Positions 53,948 through 61,868 of a stretch of 61,868 nucleotides of DNA are shown piece after piece. The notes beneath the pieces are model-generated. The model was given only the letters and a program-made list of their open reading frames with translations, ran no database searches and was not told where the DNA came from. The translations under genes and the position numbers were made by a program. The DNA is from Clostridia bacterium (lineage in GTDB: Bacteria; Bacillota; Clostridia; TANB77; CAG-508), in assembly GCA_017625035.1 (NCBI GenBank), contig JAGALX010000038.1, positions 1 to 61,868 of the forward strand, in the 5' to 3' direction. The stretch's first letter is position 1. Each line of letters opens with the position of its first letter.

Positions 53948-53986
53948 GTTATCAATCTTCCTTTCATAAAAAAATTTAAAACAAAA

Positions 53987-54022
53987 ATAGAGCCAATACT
54001 ATTTTTGTAGTATTGGCTCTAT
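53987..54022 (-). terminator. attenuator terminator in the leuS leader
   Basis: 15-bp perfect stem (ATAGAGCCAATACTA / TAGTATTGGCTCTAT, 6-base loop), then TTTTGTTTT on the minus strand. It lies between the leader peptide gene and leuS and would stop transcription before leuS. Confidence 0.85.
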
Positions 54023-54042
54023 ATTATTTTATCGCTTATTAT

Positions 54043-54132
54043 TTACATTCCACGAAAAATAGACCAATTACTACATAATCGGTTTAATAATAAGCATAAG
54101 TATAAATTATTATTAACAATTATATTTTCCAT
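54043..54132 (-). CDS. leucine-rich leader peptide of leuS
   Basis: 29 codons: MENIIVNNNLYLCLLLNRLC and then SNWSIFRGM. Six leucines fall within ten residues (10-19), mostly rare-choice-free TTA codons. CGGAGG sits 8 bases before ATG. The following codons (Cys-Ser-Asn-Trp-Ser-Ile, 54059-54073) contain TAGTAATTGGTCTAT, a near copy of the 3' arm of the terminator (TAGTATTGGCTCTAT), so it can pair with the terminator 5' arm. A ribosome waiting at leucine codons would leave this segment free and prevent the terminator. This is classical attenuation logic. Confidence 0.8.
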   Translation of the reverse strand: MENIIVNNNLYLCLLLNRLCSNWSIFRGM

Positions 54133-54154
54133 AGTCTATTCCTCCGATGAATAA

Positions 54155-54183
54155 ATTTTACAGTATTTGGATAATTTTGTCAA
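54155..54183 (-). promoter_or_regulatory. promoter of the leuS leader
   Basis: On the minus strand TTGACA, 17 bp, TAAAAT. Transcription would start only a few bases before the leader ribosome site. Confidence 0.85.
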
Positions 54184-54185
54184 CT

Positions 54186-54220
54186 AATTTTGGGGACACT
54201 TGAAAAAATGCCCCAAAATT
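54186..54220. terminator. hairpin between methyltransferase gene and leuS leader
   Basis: 10-bp stem AATTTTGGGG / CCCCAAAATT. It separates the upstream methyltransferase gene from the leuS promoter. Confidence 0.55.
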
Positions 54221-54228
54221 ACAAATAT

Positions 54229-54879
54229 TTATTTTTGAACTTTTTTAACACAACCCCTATATAAACTTTTCTCCAATTCATATCTAGTCATAATTTCTTC
54301 ATTCAAATACTCAATTTCAAAATCTGATAAGAATTGTAATAAATCAGATTCATCGAAAAATCTTTTCAATCTATTATCAGAAGTAGAGTATAAGTGATGT
54401 TCAACTTCTATACCTTTACCAGCACCATGATTAACATCATTTATTGAATTGACTCTAAATATTAAATGACCATTATTTGTTAGAACTCTTTGAATATCTT
54501 TTAAAACTTTTTTAGTATCTGATTCTGTAAAATAATGCAAACATAAATCTGCAATTATCAATTCGCAAGAGCTATCTTTGAATGGTAAACCATCTAACAT
54601 ATTAAAACATTTTGCATCCTTTATTTCAGGAAAATCTTTTTTTATTGAGTCAATAGAATTTTTAGATAAATCACAAGGAATTACTTCTTTCCTTTTGTTT
54701 AGTAGGTATAAAGTATCATTTCCAGATCCACATCCTAAGTCGATTATAGGGGTTTTGCAGCTTTCTATTAAACCTAAAAATTTATCTAACCAATCATCTA
54801 TTTTTATAGATTCTCTTTTATTATTAGCATGTACTCGATTCCAGTAATTTTTTGAGTTTTCGATAATATCATTATTCAT
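54229..54879 (-). CDS. class I SAM-dependent methyltransferase
   Basis: 216 residues behind GGAGG. SAM motif I is IIDLGCGSGNDTLYL (about 45-59); later motifs are MLDGLPFKDSSCELI and NNGHLIFRV. It resembles the small-molecule methyltransferases (Methyltransf_11/25). The substrate is unknown. It stands alone on the minus strand upstream of leuS. Confidence 0.88.
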   Translation of the reverse strand: MNNDIIENSKNYWNRVHANNKRESIKIDDWLDKFLGLIESCKTPIIDLGCGSGNDTLYLLNKRKEVIPCDLSKNSIDSIKKDFPEIKDAKCFNMLDGLPFKDSSCELIIADLCLHYFTESDTKKVLKDIQRVLTNNGHLIFRVNSINDVNHGAGKGIEVEHHLYSTSDNRLKRFFDESDLLQFLSDFEIEYLNEEIMTRYELEKSLYRGCVKKVQK

Positions 54880-54940
54880 AAAAATTCCTCCATTTTGTAT
54901 AATGTGTTAAGTATAGCATATATAATTTTTTTTGTAAACC

Positions 54941-54966
54941 GAGAAAAGCGAACTGTCTCAATTTTC
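54941..54966. repeat. worn GGGACGGTTCT-type repeat
   Basis: GAGAAAAGCGAACTGTCTCA followed by ATTTTC corresponds to GGGAAAAGAGAACCGTCCCA / TTTTCCC of the copy at 21162 with several substitutions. Confidence 0.4.
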
Positions 54967-55072
54967 AACTAATGTGAATAAAAAGTGAAAATTTGGCAAA
55001 AATTTCAGAAAGTGCTTTAAATAGGTAGCAAAAAATGTTATTATTATACGAGCATTACAAAGGAGGGTATTT

Positions 55073-55738
55073 ATGAGCAATATTGAAAACACATTATCAA
55101 TAAAACCTAAATACACATTATCAGAGGAATTAATAAGTGCCATATCACACGGCATAGGCATGTTCCTCGCAATAGCTGGAATGGTACTATGCATAGTAAA
55201 ATCTGCAATAGAAGGAAATACAATAGGTGTAGTAAGTTCATCTTTATATGGCAGTTTTATGATTATACTATATCTAATGTCAACACTATATCACAGTTTT
55301 AAACCAACATCAAAAGCCAAAAAAGTTTTTAGAATATTCGACCACTGTAGTATTTTTCTACTTATTTTTGGTACATATGTGCCATACACACTAGTAACAC
55401 TAAAAGGAGCGCTAGGTTGGTCACTATTTGGAATAGTTTTAGGAGCAGCAGTACTAGGAATAGTATTAAATGCAGTAAATTTGGAAAAATTCAAAAAGAT
55501 ATCAATGATATGTTATTTAGTAATGGGATGGACCATTATAGGAGCAATAAAGCAAGTATATAAGAATTTAGATTTTAATGGACTTATTTTACTTGCACTA
55601 GGCGGAATAATATACACAATAGGAGCAGCAATTTATGGATTAGGAAAAAAACACAAATACATGCACTCTGTATGGCATATATTCGTACTAGCAGGAACAA
55701 TTTTGCAATTTTTTTCAATTTATTTATATGTTCTATAA
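55073..55738 (+). CDS. hemolysin III / TrhA family membrane protein
   Basis: 221 residues with seven membrane helices. PAQR-family metal-site motifs: EELISAISHGIG (about 21-32, His), STLYHSF (about 69-75) with the downstream FRIFDHCSIFLLI, and HSVWHIFVLAG near the end. Bacterial members affect membrane fluidity or energetics; the name hemolysin is historical. ATG follows AAAGGAGGG. Transcribed alone. Confidence 0.92.
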   Translation: MSNIENTLSIKPKYTLSEELISAISHGIGMFLAIAGMVLCIVKSAIEGNTIGVVSSSLYGSFMIILYLMSTLYHSFKPTSKAKKVFRIFDHCSIFLLIFGTYVPYTLVTLKGALGWSLFGIVLGAAVLGIVLNAVNLEKFKKISMICYLVMGWTIIGAIKQVYKNLDFNGLILLALGGIIYTIGAAIYGLGKKHKYMHSVWHIFVLAGTILQFFSIYLYVL

Positions 55739-55745
55739 AAACTAC

Positions 55746-55774
55746 TTGACAGTTAACAATAATAAATATAAAAT
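55746..55774 (+). promoter_or_regulatory. promoter of rny
   Basis: TTGACA, 17 bp, TAAAAT, 94 bp before the GTG start. Confidence 0.75.
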
Positions 55775-55867
55775 ATGGTTGTTAGTAAAAATATATTAAA
55801 TTAAAATAAAAAAATTATATATATTTAAACTGTACATTGAAAATTAAATAGGAAGAGGTGTTAGATT

Positions 55868-57412
55868 GTGCAAAATATAATAATCAATATCGCTGTCTTT
55901 CTAATCTCTGCAATTATTTTCTTTTTTGTAGGATATACAATGAGAAAAAGAATTGCCGAATCTAAATTAAGAGTAGCCGAAGAAGAAGCTAAAAGAATTA
56001 TTGATTCTGCTGTAAAAGAAGCTGAAAATAGAAAAAAAGAAGAAATTTTTAAAGCAAAAGAAGAAATAATGAATTCAAGAAAAGAGTTAGATGATGAGAT
56101 TAAAGAAAGAAGAAGCGAAGTACAATTGCAAGAAAGAAGAATATTGCAAAAAGAAGAAAACTTAGAAAACAAACTAGAACAATTAGAGCAAAAAGAAATA
56201 AAACTACAAAAGAAAGACAACGAAATCGAATCTAAAAAAGCAGAAATTGAAGAAATAATCTCTAAACAAACAGATGAATTACAAAGAATTTCAAGATTAT
56301 CTGTAGAAGAAGCAAAACAATATTTACTTTCAGAGGTAGAAAAATCAATTGTAACTGAAAAAGCAGAGCTTATAAAAAGATTAGACGAAGAAGCAAAAGA
56401 AAAAGCTCAAAAAAATGCTAAAGAAATTATAGGGTATGCAATACAAAAATGTGCTGCAGACCACACTTCTGAAACTACAGTATCTATAGTATCATTACCA
56501 AGTGATGATATGAAAGGTAGAATAATAGGTAGAGAAGGAAGAAACATTAAAACCCTAGAAACTTTAACTGGAATTGATCTAATTATTGACGACACTCCAG
56601 AAGCTGTTGTTATTTCTGGTTTCGATCCACTACGAAGAGAAGTAGCAAAAGTAGCACTAGAAAAATTAATCGATGATGGTAGAATCCATCCTGCCAAAAT
56701 CGAAGAAATGGTTGAAAAAGCCAAAGAAGAAGTATCAGCAATCATCAAAGAAGAAGGTGAAAGAGCTGTTATGGAAACTGGAGTAATTGGTCTCCATCCC
56801 GATTTAGTCAAATTAATTGGAAAATTAAAATACAGAACAAGTTATGGTCAAAATGTTCTAAACCACTCAATCGAAGTTTCAAATTTAGCAAGAATTATAG
56901 CTGACGAATTAGGATTAGATACTAAAATAGCCAGAAGAGCAGGATTATTACATGATATTGGAAAAGCCTTAGATCATGATATGGAAGGAACACACGTAGA
57001 AATAGGTGTAGAAATTCTTAAAAAATATAAGGAAAATCCAATAGTAATTAACGCAGTTGAAGCACATCACGAAGATGTTGAACCACAAAGTATAGAAGCA
57101 GTATTAATACAAGCTGCTGATGCTATTTCTGCATCAAGACCTGGTGCAAGAAGAGAAACTTTGGAAAATTATATTAAACGTTTACAAAATCTAGAAGGAA
57201 TTGCAGATTCTTTCGAAGGTGTAGAAAAATCATTTGCTATTCAAGCAGGTAGAGAAATAAGAGTTTTAGTAAAACCAGAAAAAATATCTGATGATCAAAT
57301 GGTTATAATGTCTAGAGATATTGCTAAAAAAATCGAAGAAGAAATGGAATATCCAGGACAAATAAAAGTAAATGTTATACGAGAAACTAGAGTAGTTGAT
57401 TACGCAAAATAA
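55868..57412 (+). CDS. rny: ribonuclease Y
   Basis: 514 residues. GTG start behind GGAAGAGGTG. N-terminal membrane helix (about 3-22), long coiled coil (about 25-190), KH domain ([16 protein letters not shown] near 220) and the HD phosphohydrolase domain (HDIGKA near 360, EAHHEDV near 400). It is the main endoribonuclease that starts mRNA turnover in Firmicutes, acting at the membrane. It has its own promoter and a strong terminator. Confidence 0.97.
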   Translation: MQNIIINIAVFLISAIIFFFVGYTMRKRIAESKLRVAEEEAKRIIDSAVKEAENRKKEEIFKAKEEIMNSRKELDDEIKERRSEVQLQERRILQKEENLENKLEQLEQKEIKLQKKDNEIESKKAEIEEIISKQTDELQRISRLSVEEAKQYLLSEVEKSIVTEKAELIKRLDEEAKEKAQKNAKEIIGYAIQKCAADHTSETTVSIVSLPSDDMKGRIIGREGRNIKTLETLTGIDLIIDDTPEAVVISGFDPLRREVAKVALEKLIDDGRIHPAKIEEMVEKAKEEVSAIIKEEGERAVMETGVIGLHPDLVKLIGKLKYRTSYGQNVLNHSIEVSNLARIIADELGLDTKIARRAGLLHDIGKALDHDMEGTHVEIGVEILKKYKENPIVINAVEAHHEDVEPQSIEAVLIQAADAISASRPGARRETLENYIKRLQNLEGIADSFEGVEKSFAIQAGREIRVLVKPEKISDDQMVIMSRDIAKKIEEEMEYPGQIKVNVIRETRVVDYAK

Positions 57413-57414
57413 AT

Positions 57415-57478
57415 AAAAAAGACCATTTAACTAAGGTTGCTTAAAAAGCTAACTTCAAGTTAAATGGTCTTTTTTTTG
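57415..57478. terminator. bidirectional terminator behind rny
   Basis: 18-bp stem AAAAAAGACCATTTAACT / AGTTAAATGGTCTTTTTT. Confidence 0.9.
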
Positions 57479-57497
57479 TGCAATCGATGAAATTAAT

Positions 57498-58763
57498 TTA
57501 ACTAACTCTTGATATAAATGATTTTAAACTATCACCTTTTGACATTCTAATTCTACTAAGTTCATAAGGTTTATCTCCAGGGCGAACTCTTCCATATTTT
57601 GTAGTAAAAGCAAGATTAAATTCGGCCTCTTTTAATACTTCTACACAAGAATCACTATAGTGGCCAAATGGATAACAAAATACTGTAGAATTTCCTATAA
57701 ATGATTGTGATGTTGTAACATCTGAATGTGCTTCTTCCTTAGATAGTGTTAAAAATCTACCTTTTCCATTAGTACCAGATCTATGCATATCATGTGAATG
57801 AGATTCAAATAGTATTTTACCAGAATTAAATTGTTTTAAGTAGTTTTTATCTTCAATCCAAGAAGTAACTATAAAAGAAGTTACTTTTACATCGTATTTT
57901 TCAATAATGGGTACTGCTAAATCAAAGAACGATTTATCTCCATCATCAACTGTAATAACAATGCTATGCTCTGGCAAACAAGATTTTCCTTCAACATAAT
58001 TTTTTACTTCGTCCCAAGTAGGGAAATAATAATTATTTTCTGTTAAATATTTTAATTGCTCTTCAAAATCATGAATTTCCATGTAGTTTGCGTCTTTTCC
58101 AGTGTCCCCTGTTGTTTCATCATAAAAGAAATGATACATTAATACAGGAAGTCCACTATTTTTTTTGGTTGATATATTTTTAGATCCTCTTTTTACTACA
58201 TTAACACTTCTAGTTATTTTTGACTCATTTCCTGAAGAATCTTTTACTGTATAATTTACAGTGTAAGTTCCTAGTTCAGATGTGTCGATATTGGTGTCTA
58301 TAGAAATTTTTGTAGTAATATTACCATCATAATTATCTATTGCAGAGCATCCAAGGTCTTGATAAGTGGAATCTTGTGCAATGTTAATTTCAGATTCACC
58401 AGTTAATGTTAATACTGGTGCTTCTGTATCAACAACATTAATCGTTCTAGTTGTCGAAGTAGTTTTATTTTTGTGTTTTACCGTATAAGTAATATCATAT
58501 TTTCCAACTTTGCTAGTATCTATGTTGTTTGATGTTTGAATATTGCCAGATATATCCTTTTTTCCATATTTGGCAGATGCTCCTTCATCTGTGTAATTTG
58601 TATTTAGTGGTATATCAATAGTTGATGCACCATTCAATGAAATCTTTGGTGATTTTGATGTTTTTGATATAATAATAAGTAAAAATATAAGAATTATTAA
58701 TGCAAAAATGCATACTTTTTTAGGGTTTAATTTTCTGCCCTTATTTGTAGTTTTTCTATTCAA
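57498..58763 (-). CDS. membrane-anchored polysaccharide deacetylase with two Ig-like domains
   Basis: 421 residues from a TTG 8 bases behind AAAGGAGG; a GTG nine bases earlier is too close to that site. N-terminal anchor helix (about 17-36). Two DUF5011-type Ig-like domains (about 45-112 and 115-185; NTNYTDEGASA and DSTYQDLGCSA). The NodB deacetylase domain covers about 215-420, with the catalytic TVDDGDKSF (V for the usual F), metal His pair in SHSHDMH and the FCYPFGHYSD arginine/proline loop. It probably deacetylates peptidoglycan or another surface glycan. Confidence 0.9.
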   Translation of the reverse strand: MNRKTTNKGRKLNPKKVCIFALIILIFLLIIISKTSKSPKISLNGASTIDIPLNTNYTDEGASAKYGKKDISGNIQTSNNIDTSKVGKYDITYTVKHKNKTTSTTRTINVVDTEAPVLTLTGESEINIAQDSTYQDLGCSAIDNYDGNITTKISIDTNIDTSELGTYTVNYTVKDSSGNESKITRSVNVVKRGSKNISTKKNSGLPVLMYHFFYDETTGDTGKDANYMEIHDFEEQLKYLTENNYYFPTWDEVKNYVEGKSCLPEHSIVITVDDGDKSFFDLAVPIIEKYDVKVTSFIVTSWIEDKNYLKQFNSGKILFESHSHDMHRSGTNGKGRFLTLSKEEAHSDVTTSQSFIGNSTVFCYPFGHYSDSCVEVLKEAEFNLAFTTKYGRVRPGDKPYELSRIRMSKGDSLKSFISRVS

Positions 58764-58819
58764 AAAACGCACCTCCTTTTATTGCTATGATTATATAAGA
58801 GGATAAAAAATAAGTCAAG

Positions 58820-58868
58820 TGGGAAATAGGGACGGTTCTGATTTCCCATTTTAGGGAAATTGGGACAC
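58820..58868. repeat. GGGACGGTTCT-type repeat
   Basis: GTGGGAAATAGGGACGGTTC followed by TGATTTCCCA, TTTT and GGGAAATTGGGACAC. Two overlapping inverted arms (TGGGAAAT / ATTTCCCA and ATTTCCC / GGGAAAT). Confidence 0.65.
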
Positions 58869-58910
58869 ATTTGCAGGATTAATATGTCGGAAAATACTAG
58901 AAATTAATAC

Positions 58911-58939
58911 TTGAATTTATTCAAGCTCTGAATTATAAT
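58911..58939 (+). promoter_or_regulatory. promoter of the MYG1-like gene
   Basis: TTGAAT, 17 bp, TATAAT. A perfect short palindrome (CTTGAA TTTA TTCAAG, 58910-58925) covers the -35 box and could bind a repressor. Confidence 0.7.
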
Positions 58940-58967
58940 ATCAAATAATTTCAAAGGAGGGCAAAAT

Positions 58968-59876
58968 ATGATTGAATTAGTAAAAAACATTAATGATGCT
59001 AATTTTATAACACATGCAGGAAAATTTCATGCAGATGAGGTTTTTGGAACAATTTTGTTAGAGCAAATTTATAAAAATATAAATTTAATAAGATTACCAG
59101 AAGTTGATAATATAAATTTAGAAGAAAAAATAGTATATGACATTGGAGGAGGAAAGTTTGATCATCACCAAATAGGTGGTAATGGTCAAAGAGAATCTGG
59201 TATAAAGTATGCTGCTTTTGGTCTACTTTGGAAAGAATATGGTAAAAAATATTTAGAAACTTTAAACTGTAATAATATAGATGATTGCTTTAAAATGTTT
59301 GATAAAAGTTTTGTTCAATTTATAGACGCTGGCGATAATGGACAAATTCCATTTGAAAAAATAGAAATAAGATTGGAAACTTTATCAGATGTAATTGAAA
59401 GTTTTAATCCAAGATGGAACGAAGATATCGACCCTGATATAAAATTTGCAGAAGCTTTAGAAATTGCTAAAAAGATATTTGAAAATAAAATCCAGTCAGT
59501 AATTTCTAAATGTGCAGCGAAAGAATTTGTAGAAGATGCAATAGAAAAATCAGAAAATGGGATATTAATATTAGATAAATTTATGCCATACCAAGAGTTT
59601 GTATTAGAATCTAAAAAGAAAAAAGCAGAAGAAATATTGTATGCAGTTTTTAAATCAAATAGAACTGGTTATACGATTAGAGCTATACCAAAAGCATTAG
59701 GAAGCTTTGAAAATAGAAAAAGATTTCCACAAGAATGGGCAGGACTTAGAAACGAAGATTTACAAAAGGTAACAGGAATTAAAACCGCAACATTTTGTCA
59801 TAATGCTTGTTTTATATGTGTAGCAAATGAATTTGATGATGCTCTAAAATTAGCCAAACTTGCTGTTGAAAACTAA
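58968..59876 (+). CDS. MYG1 family metal-dependent hydrolase
   Basis: 302 residues, full length. Family motifs: THAGKFHADEVF (about 15-26), VYDIGGGKFDHHQ (about 55-68) and the C-terminal FPQEWAGLRNEDLQ with FCHNACFI. MYG1/UPF0160 proteins are DHH-related; the eukaryotic member is a 3'-5' RNA exonuclease, while the bacterial role is not settled. ATG follows AAAGGAGGG. Transcribed alone. Confidence 0.92.
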   Translation: MIELVKNINDANFITHAGKFHADEVFGTILLEQIYKNINLIRLPEVDNINLEEKIVYDIGGGKFDHHQIGGNGQRESGIKYAAFGLLWKEYGKKYLETLNCNNIDDCFKMFDKSFVQFIDAGDNGQIPFEKIEIRLETLSDVIESFNPRWNEDIDPDIKFAEALEIAKKIFENKIQSVISKCAAKEFVEDAIEKSENGILILDKFMPYQEFVLESKKKKAEEILYAVFKSNRTGYTIRAIPKALGSFENRKRFPQEWAGLRNEDLQKVTGIKTATFCHNACFICVANEFDDALKLAKLAVEN

Positions 59877-59882
59877 AAATGA

Positions 59883-59940
59883 CGAATGGACGGAGAAATT
59901 GATTTACTTATAATTGAATTAATTTCTCCGTTCCTATTCG
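59883..59940 (+). terminator. intrinsic terminator of the MYG1-like gene
   Basis: 11-bp stem ACGGAGAAATT / AATTTCTCCGT, extended outward by CGAAT / ATTCG. Confidence 0.7.
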
Positions 59941-59968
59941 CTAATTTTTTAAAAAAGTTAACATAAGC

Positions 59969-59997
59969 TTTACTAAAACAAAAATATATGCTATACT
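59969..59997 (+). promoter_or_regulatory. promoter of the DEAD-box helicase gene
   Basis: TTTACT, 17 bp, TATACT; leaves an untranslated leader of about 165 nt. Confidence 0.65.
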
Positions 59998-60079
59998 AAC
60001 AAATATAAAATTTGGAAAGTTATGCTTATTAGCAAATATTAAAAAAAGAAAACAATAAGCAATTATATATTGATAATAA

Positions 60080-60126
60080 TTTGACTTAAAAACAAGTTTA
60101 TATATTTGTTTTAAGTCAAATTTTTT
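60080..60126 (+). terminator. terminator-like hairpin inside the helicase leader
   Basis: 15-bp stem TTTGACTTAAAACAA type (one bulged A) / TTGTTTTAAGTCAAA, then seven T. Lying between promoter and gene, it could be an attenuator. Confidence 0.65.
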
Positions 60127-60170
60127 CCGAAATTTATAAAAATAAATGTAGTAAAAAAAAGGGAGAAATT

Positions 60171-61745
60171 ATGAAATTTAATGAACTAAATTTATCAGAA
60201 AAAATATTAAAAGCTTTAAATGATATAGGATATAGTGAAACAACCGAAATTCAGCAAAAATCAATACCAGAAGTAATGAATGGACAAGACATTATCGGAC
60301 TATCACAAACAGGTACTGGAAAAACAGCAGCTTTTGGAATACCAGCAATAGAAAATGTTGATGTAGCAAACAAAAAAACTCAAATATTAATATTAGCGCC
60401 AACAAGAGAGCTAGCTTGTCAAATAACAGATGAACTTAGAAAATTTACTAAATATGTGGAAAATCTAAAAATACTTTCAGTATATGGTGGTCAATCCATA
60501 GAAAAGCAAATAATACCATTAAGAAGAGGTGTACAAATTGTAGTAGGAACACCAGGAAGAATAATGGATCACATGAGAAAGAAAACTTTAAAATTAAAAG
60601 ATGTTAAAATGGTAATTTTAGATGAAGCAGATGAAATGTTAAACATGGGATTCAGAGAAGATATAGAAACTATATTACAAGAAGTGCCAGAAGAAAGACA
60701 AACATTATTATTTTCTGCAACAATGAATGAAAAAATAATGGCGATAACAAAAAAATATTTAAAAAATCCAAAAAAAATAAAAATTAAGGCAAAAGAGTTA
60801 ACTGTAGAAAATATAGACCAAATAGCTTTTCAAACTAAAAATAACATGAAAGATGAAATAACAACAAGAGTTATTGATTTATACAAACCAGAAAAACTAA
60901 TCGTTTTTTGTAATACAAAGAAAAAAGTAGATGGGCTATATGATTATTTAAAATTAAAAAAATATAATGTAGATATTATTCATGGAGATATAAAGCAAGA
61001 TCAAAGAGATAGAACAATTAAAAAATTTAAAAAAGGAGATATAAAAATTCTTATAGCAACAGATGTTGCAGCAAGGGGAATTGATATCGCAAATTTAGAC
61101 TTAGTTATAAATTATGATATTCCTCAAGAAAATGAGTACTATGTACATAGAATTGGAAGAACAGGAAGAAACAAAAATATTGGTAAAGCAATAACATTTG
61201 TTGTTGGAAAAGAGCGTAATAAATTAAAAGAAATTGAGCAATATGCTAAAACAAAAATAAATTACCAAAATGTGCCAACAATTACAGAAATAAACAAAGC
61301 AAAGGATATTGAACTTGTAAATCAAATAAAAAATATAATTGATAAAAAAGAATTCATAAAATCAGATATTTTTGATGAATTAATTTCTGATAAAAACATA
61401 GATTTGAAAGAATTGGCAAAAGCAATGTTTACAATGATTAATGGACAAAATACTAGCGAAACTACTGAAAGTTGTGAGTACGAAGTTGATGAAAATGGAT
61501 TTGTAAGATTATTTTTTAGCCTAGGCAAAAAAGATAAAATAATGGTAAAAGATATTATAGGAAGTATGTCTGCAAACACCGCAATCTCAGGTAAAGAAAT
61601 TGGAAAAGTAAATATATTAGATAAATTTTCTTTTGTAGATGTTCCTGAAAGCTATGTTGAAGATATATTAACCGGAATGAATGGTAAGCAAATAAAAGGG
61701 AAAAACGTAAATATAGAAGTAGCAAATGTTAGTATAAACTTTTAG
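60171..61745 (+). CDS. DEAD-box RNA helicase with DbpA-like RNA-binding domain
   Basis: 524 residues behind GGGAG. Q motif with FNELNLSEKILKALNDIGY, motif I QTGTGKTAA (about 46-54), DEADEM, SATMNEK, ARGIDIANLDLVINYD and HRIGRTGR. The last ~75 residues (VRLFFSLGKKDKIMVKDIIG) are a DbpA-type RNA-recognition domain, which targets helicases to rRNA. A role in ribosome assembly or RNA decay, perhaps with ribonuclease Y, is likely. Confidence 0.95.
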   Translation: MKFNELNLSEKILKALNDIGYSETTEIQQKSIPEVMNGQDIIGLSQTGTGKTAAFGIPAIENVDVANKKTQILILAPTRELACQITDELRKFTKYVENLKILSVYGGQSIEKQIIPLRRGVQIVVGTPGRIMDHMRKKTLKLKDVKMVILDEADEMLNMGFREDIETILQEVPEERQTLLFSATMNEKIMAITKKYLKNPKKIKIKAKELTVENIDQIAFQTKNNMKDEITTRVIDLYKPEKLIVFCNTKKKVDGLYDYLKLKKYNVDIIHGDIKQDQRDRTIKKFKKGDIKILIATDVAARGIDIANLDLVINYDIPQENEYYVHRIGRTGRNKNIGKAITFVVGKERNKLKEIEQYAKTKINYQNVPTITEINKAKDIELVNQIKNIIDKKEFIKSDIFDELISDKNIDLKELAKAMFTMINGQNTSETTESCEYEVDENGFVRLFFSLGKKDKIMVKDIIGSMSANTAISGKEIGKVNILDKFSFVDVPESYVEDILTGMNGKQIKGKNVNIEVANVSINF

Positions 61746-61784
61746 TAGGGAAATAAATTAAATTATGTAGATTAAATATAGAAA

Positions 61785-61850
61785 AAGAGATACCGATTTG
61801 ATAGAATATTTTTACACAAAAAAAACAAATATTCAAAGGAGGTATCTCTT
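61785..61850 (+). promoter_or_regulatory. inverted repeat that can hide a ribosome site
   Basis: AAGAGATACC (61785-61794) is the exact complement of GGTATCTCTT (61841-61850), which contains the last bases of the AAAGGAGG site and all of the spacer to the next start codon. Confidence 0.5.
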
Positions 61851-61868
61851 ATGTATTTAATTATACAA
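61851..61868 (+). CDS. start of a further gene (partial)
   Basis: ATG follows AAAGGAGG by 8 bases; six codons (MYLIIQ) are in the window. The strong ribosome site makes a true gene start likely. Identity cannot be told. Confidence 0.6.

Noticed and set aside
53948..54183. T-box riboswitch before leuS
   Set aside because: No TGG-type T-box core or specifier stem can be found in this short leader, whereas all parts of a leader-peptide attenuator are present.

Overview
The window comes from a very AT-rich, low-GC Gram-positive genome, most likely an uncultured gut-type Clostridia member of the Bacillota. The signs are strong AGGAGG ribosome sites, TTG and GTG starts, ribonuclease Y, a two-subunit transketolase, sortase and LPXTG proteins, a Spo0E-like protein and Spo0A-type boxes. 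This placement is an inference; no marker was compared with a database.

Layout. 0-3.3 kb is the edge of a mobile element: the tail and end repeats of an IS21-like transposon, then a large serine recombinase that abuts the 3' remnant of an M15 peptidase/peptidoglycan-binding gene. 3.4-18.2 kb is mostly core: alpha-glucan phosphorylase, pyruvate kinase, cysteine desulfurase beside a split TSUP-type transporter, patatin, HPF, tmRNA with a truncated recQ running into its 3' end, and an XRE/Spo0E-like operon behind two phased Spo0A-like boxes. 18.5-24.5 kb holds Dps and then a surface cluster: an LPXTG-anchored cohesin-like protein, a sortase, a frameshifted glucosaminidase ending in a dockerin, and a membrane protein with two cadherin-like domains. 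24.7-37 kb is housekeeping: PemK-like toxin, transketolase pair, MscS channel, RsmE, YicC, omega subunit, guanylate kinase, two tRNA-Gly, Nudix and an ABC-2 exporter.

37-51.3 kb is an accessory region. It has decayed gene fragments, a YhcG/DUF1016 nuclease gene bracketed by ~95-bp direct repeats, a compact convergent locus built like the Fst/par type I toxin-antitoxin systems, and a VanX / alpha-beta hydrolase / membrane-anchored MurF-like / D-Ala-D-Ala ligase-like cluster. That cluster diverges from a Sel1-repeat protein across phased repeats. A second large serine recombinase and an odd tRNA-Gly close the region. 51.5-61.9 kb is core again: leuS, hemolysin III, ribonuclease Y, polysaccharide deacetylase, MYG1-like hydrolase and a DEAD-box helicase.

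The two strongest regulatory discoveries are at leuS and near 41.3 kb. leuS has a complete attenuator: consensus promoter, a 29-codon leucine-rich leader peptide, a segment inside it that mimics one arm of the terminator, and then the terminator itself. The 41.3-kb locus has a 36-residue hydrophobic peptide whose mRNA and a convergent antisense RNA share 5' repeats and one bidirectional terminator. Two families of palindromic intergenic repeats, one built on GGGACGGTTCT and one on GGCGCACGAACAA, are scattered through the window.
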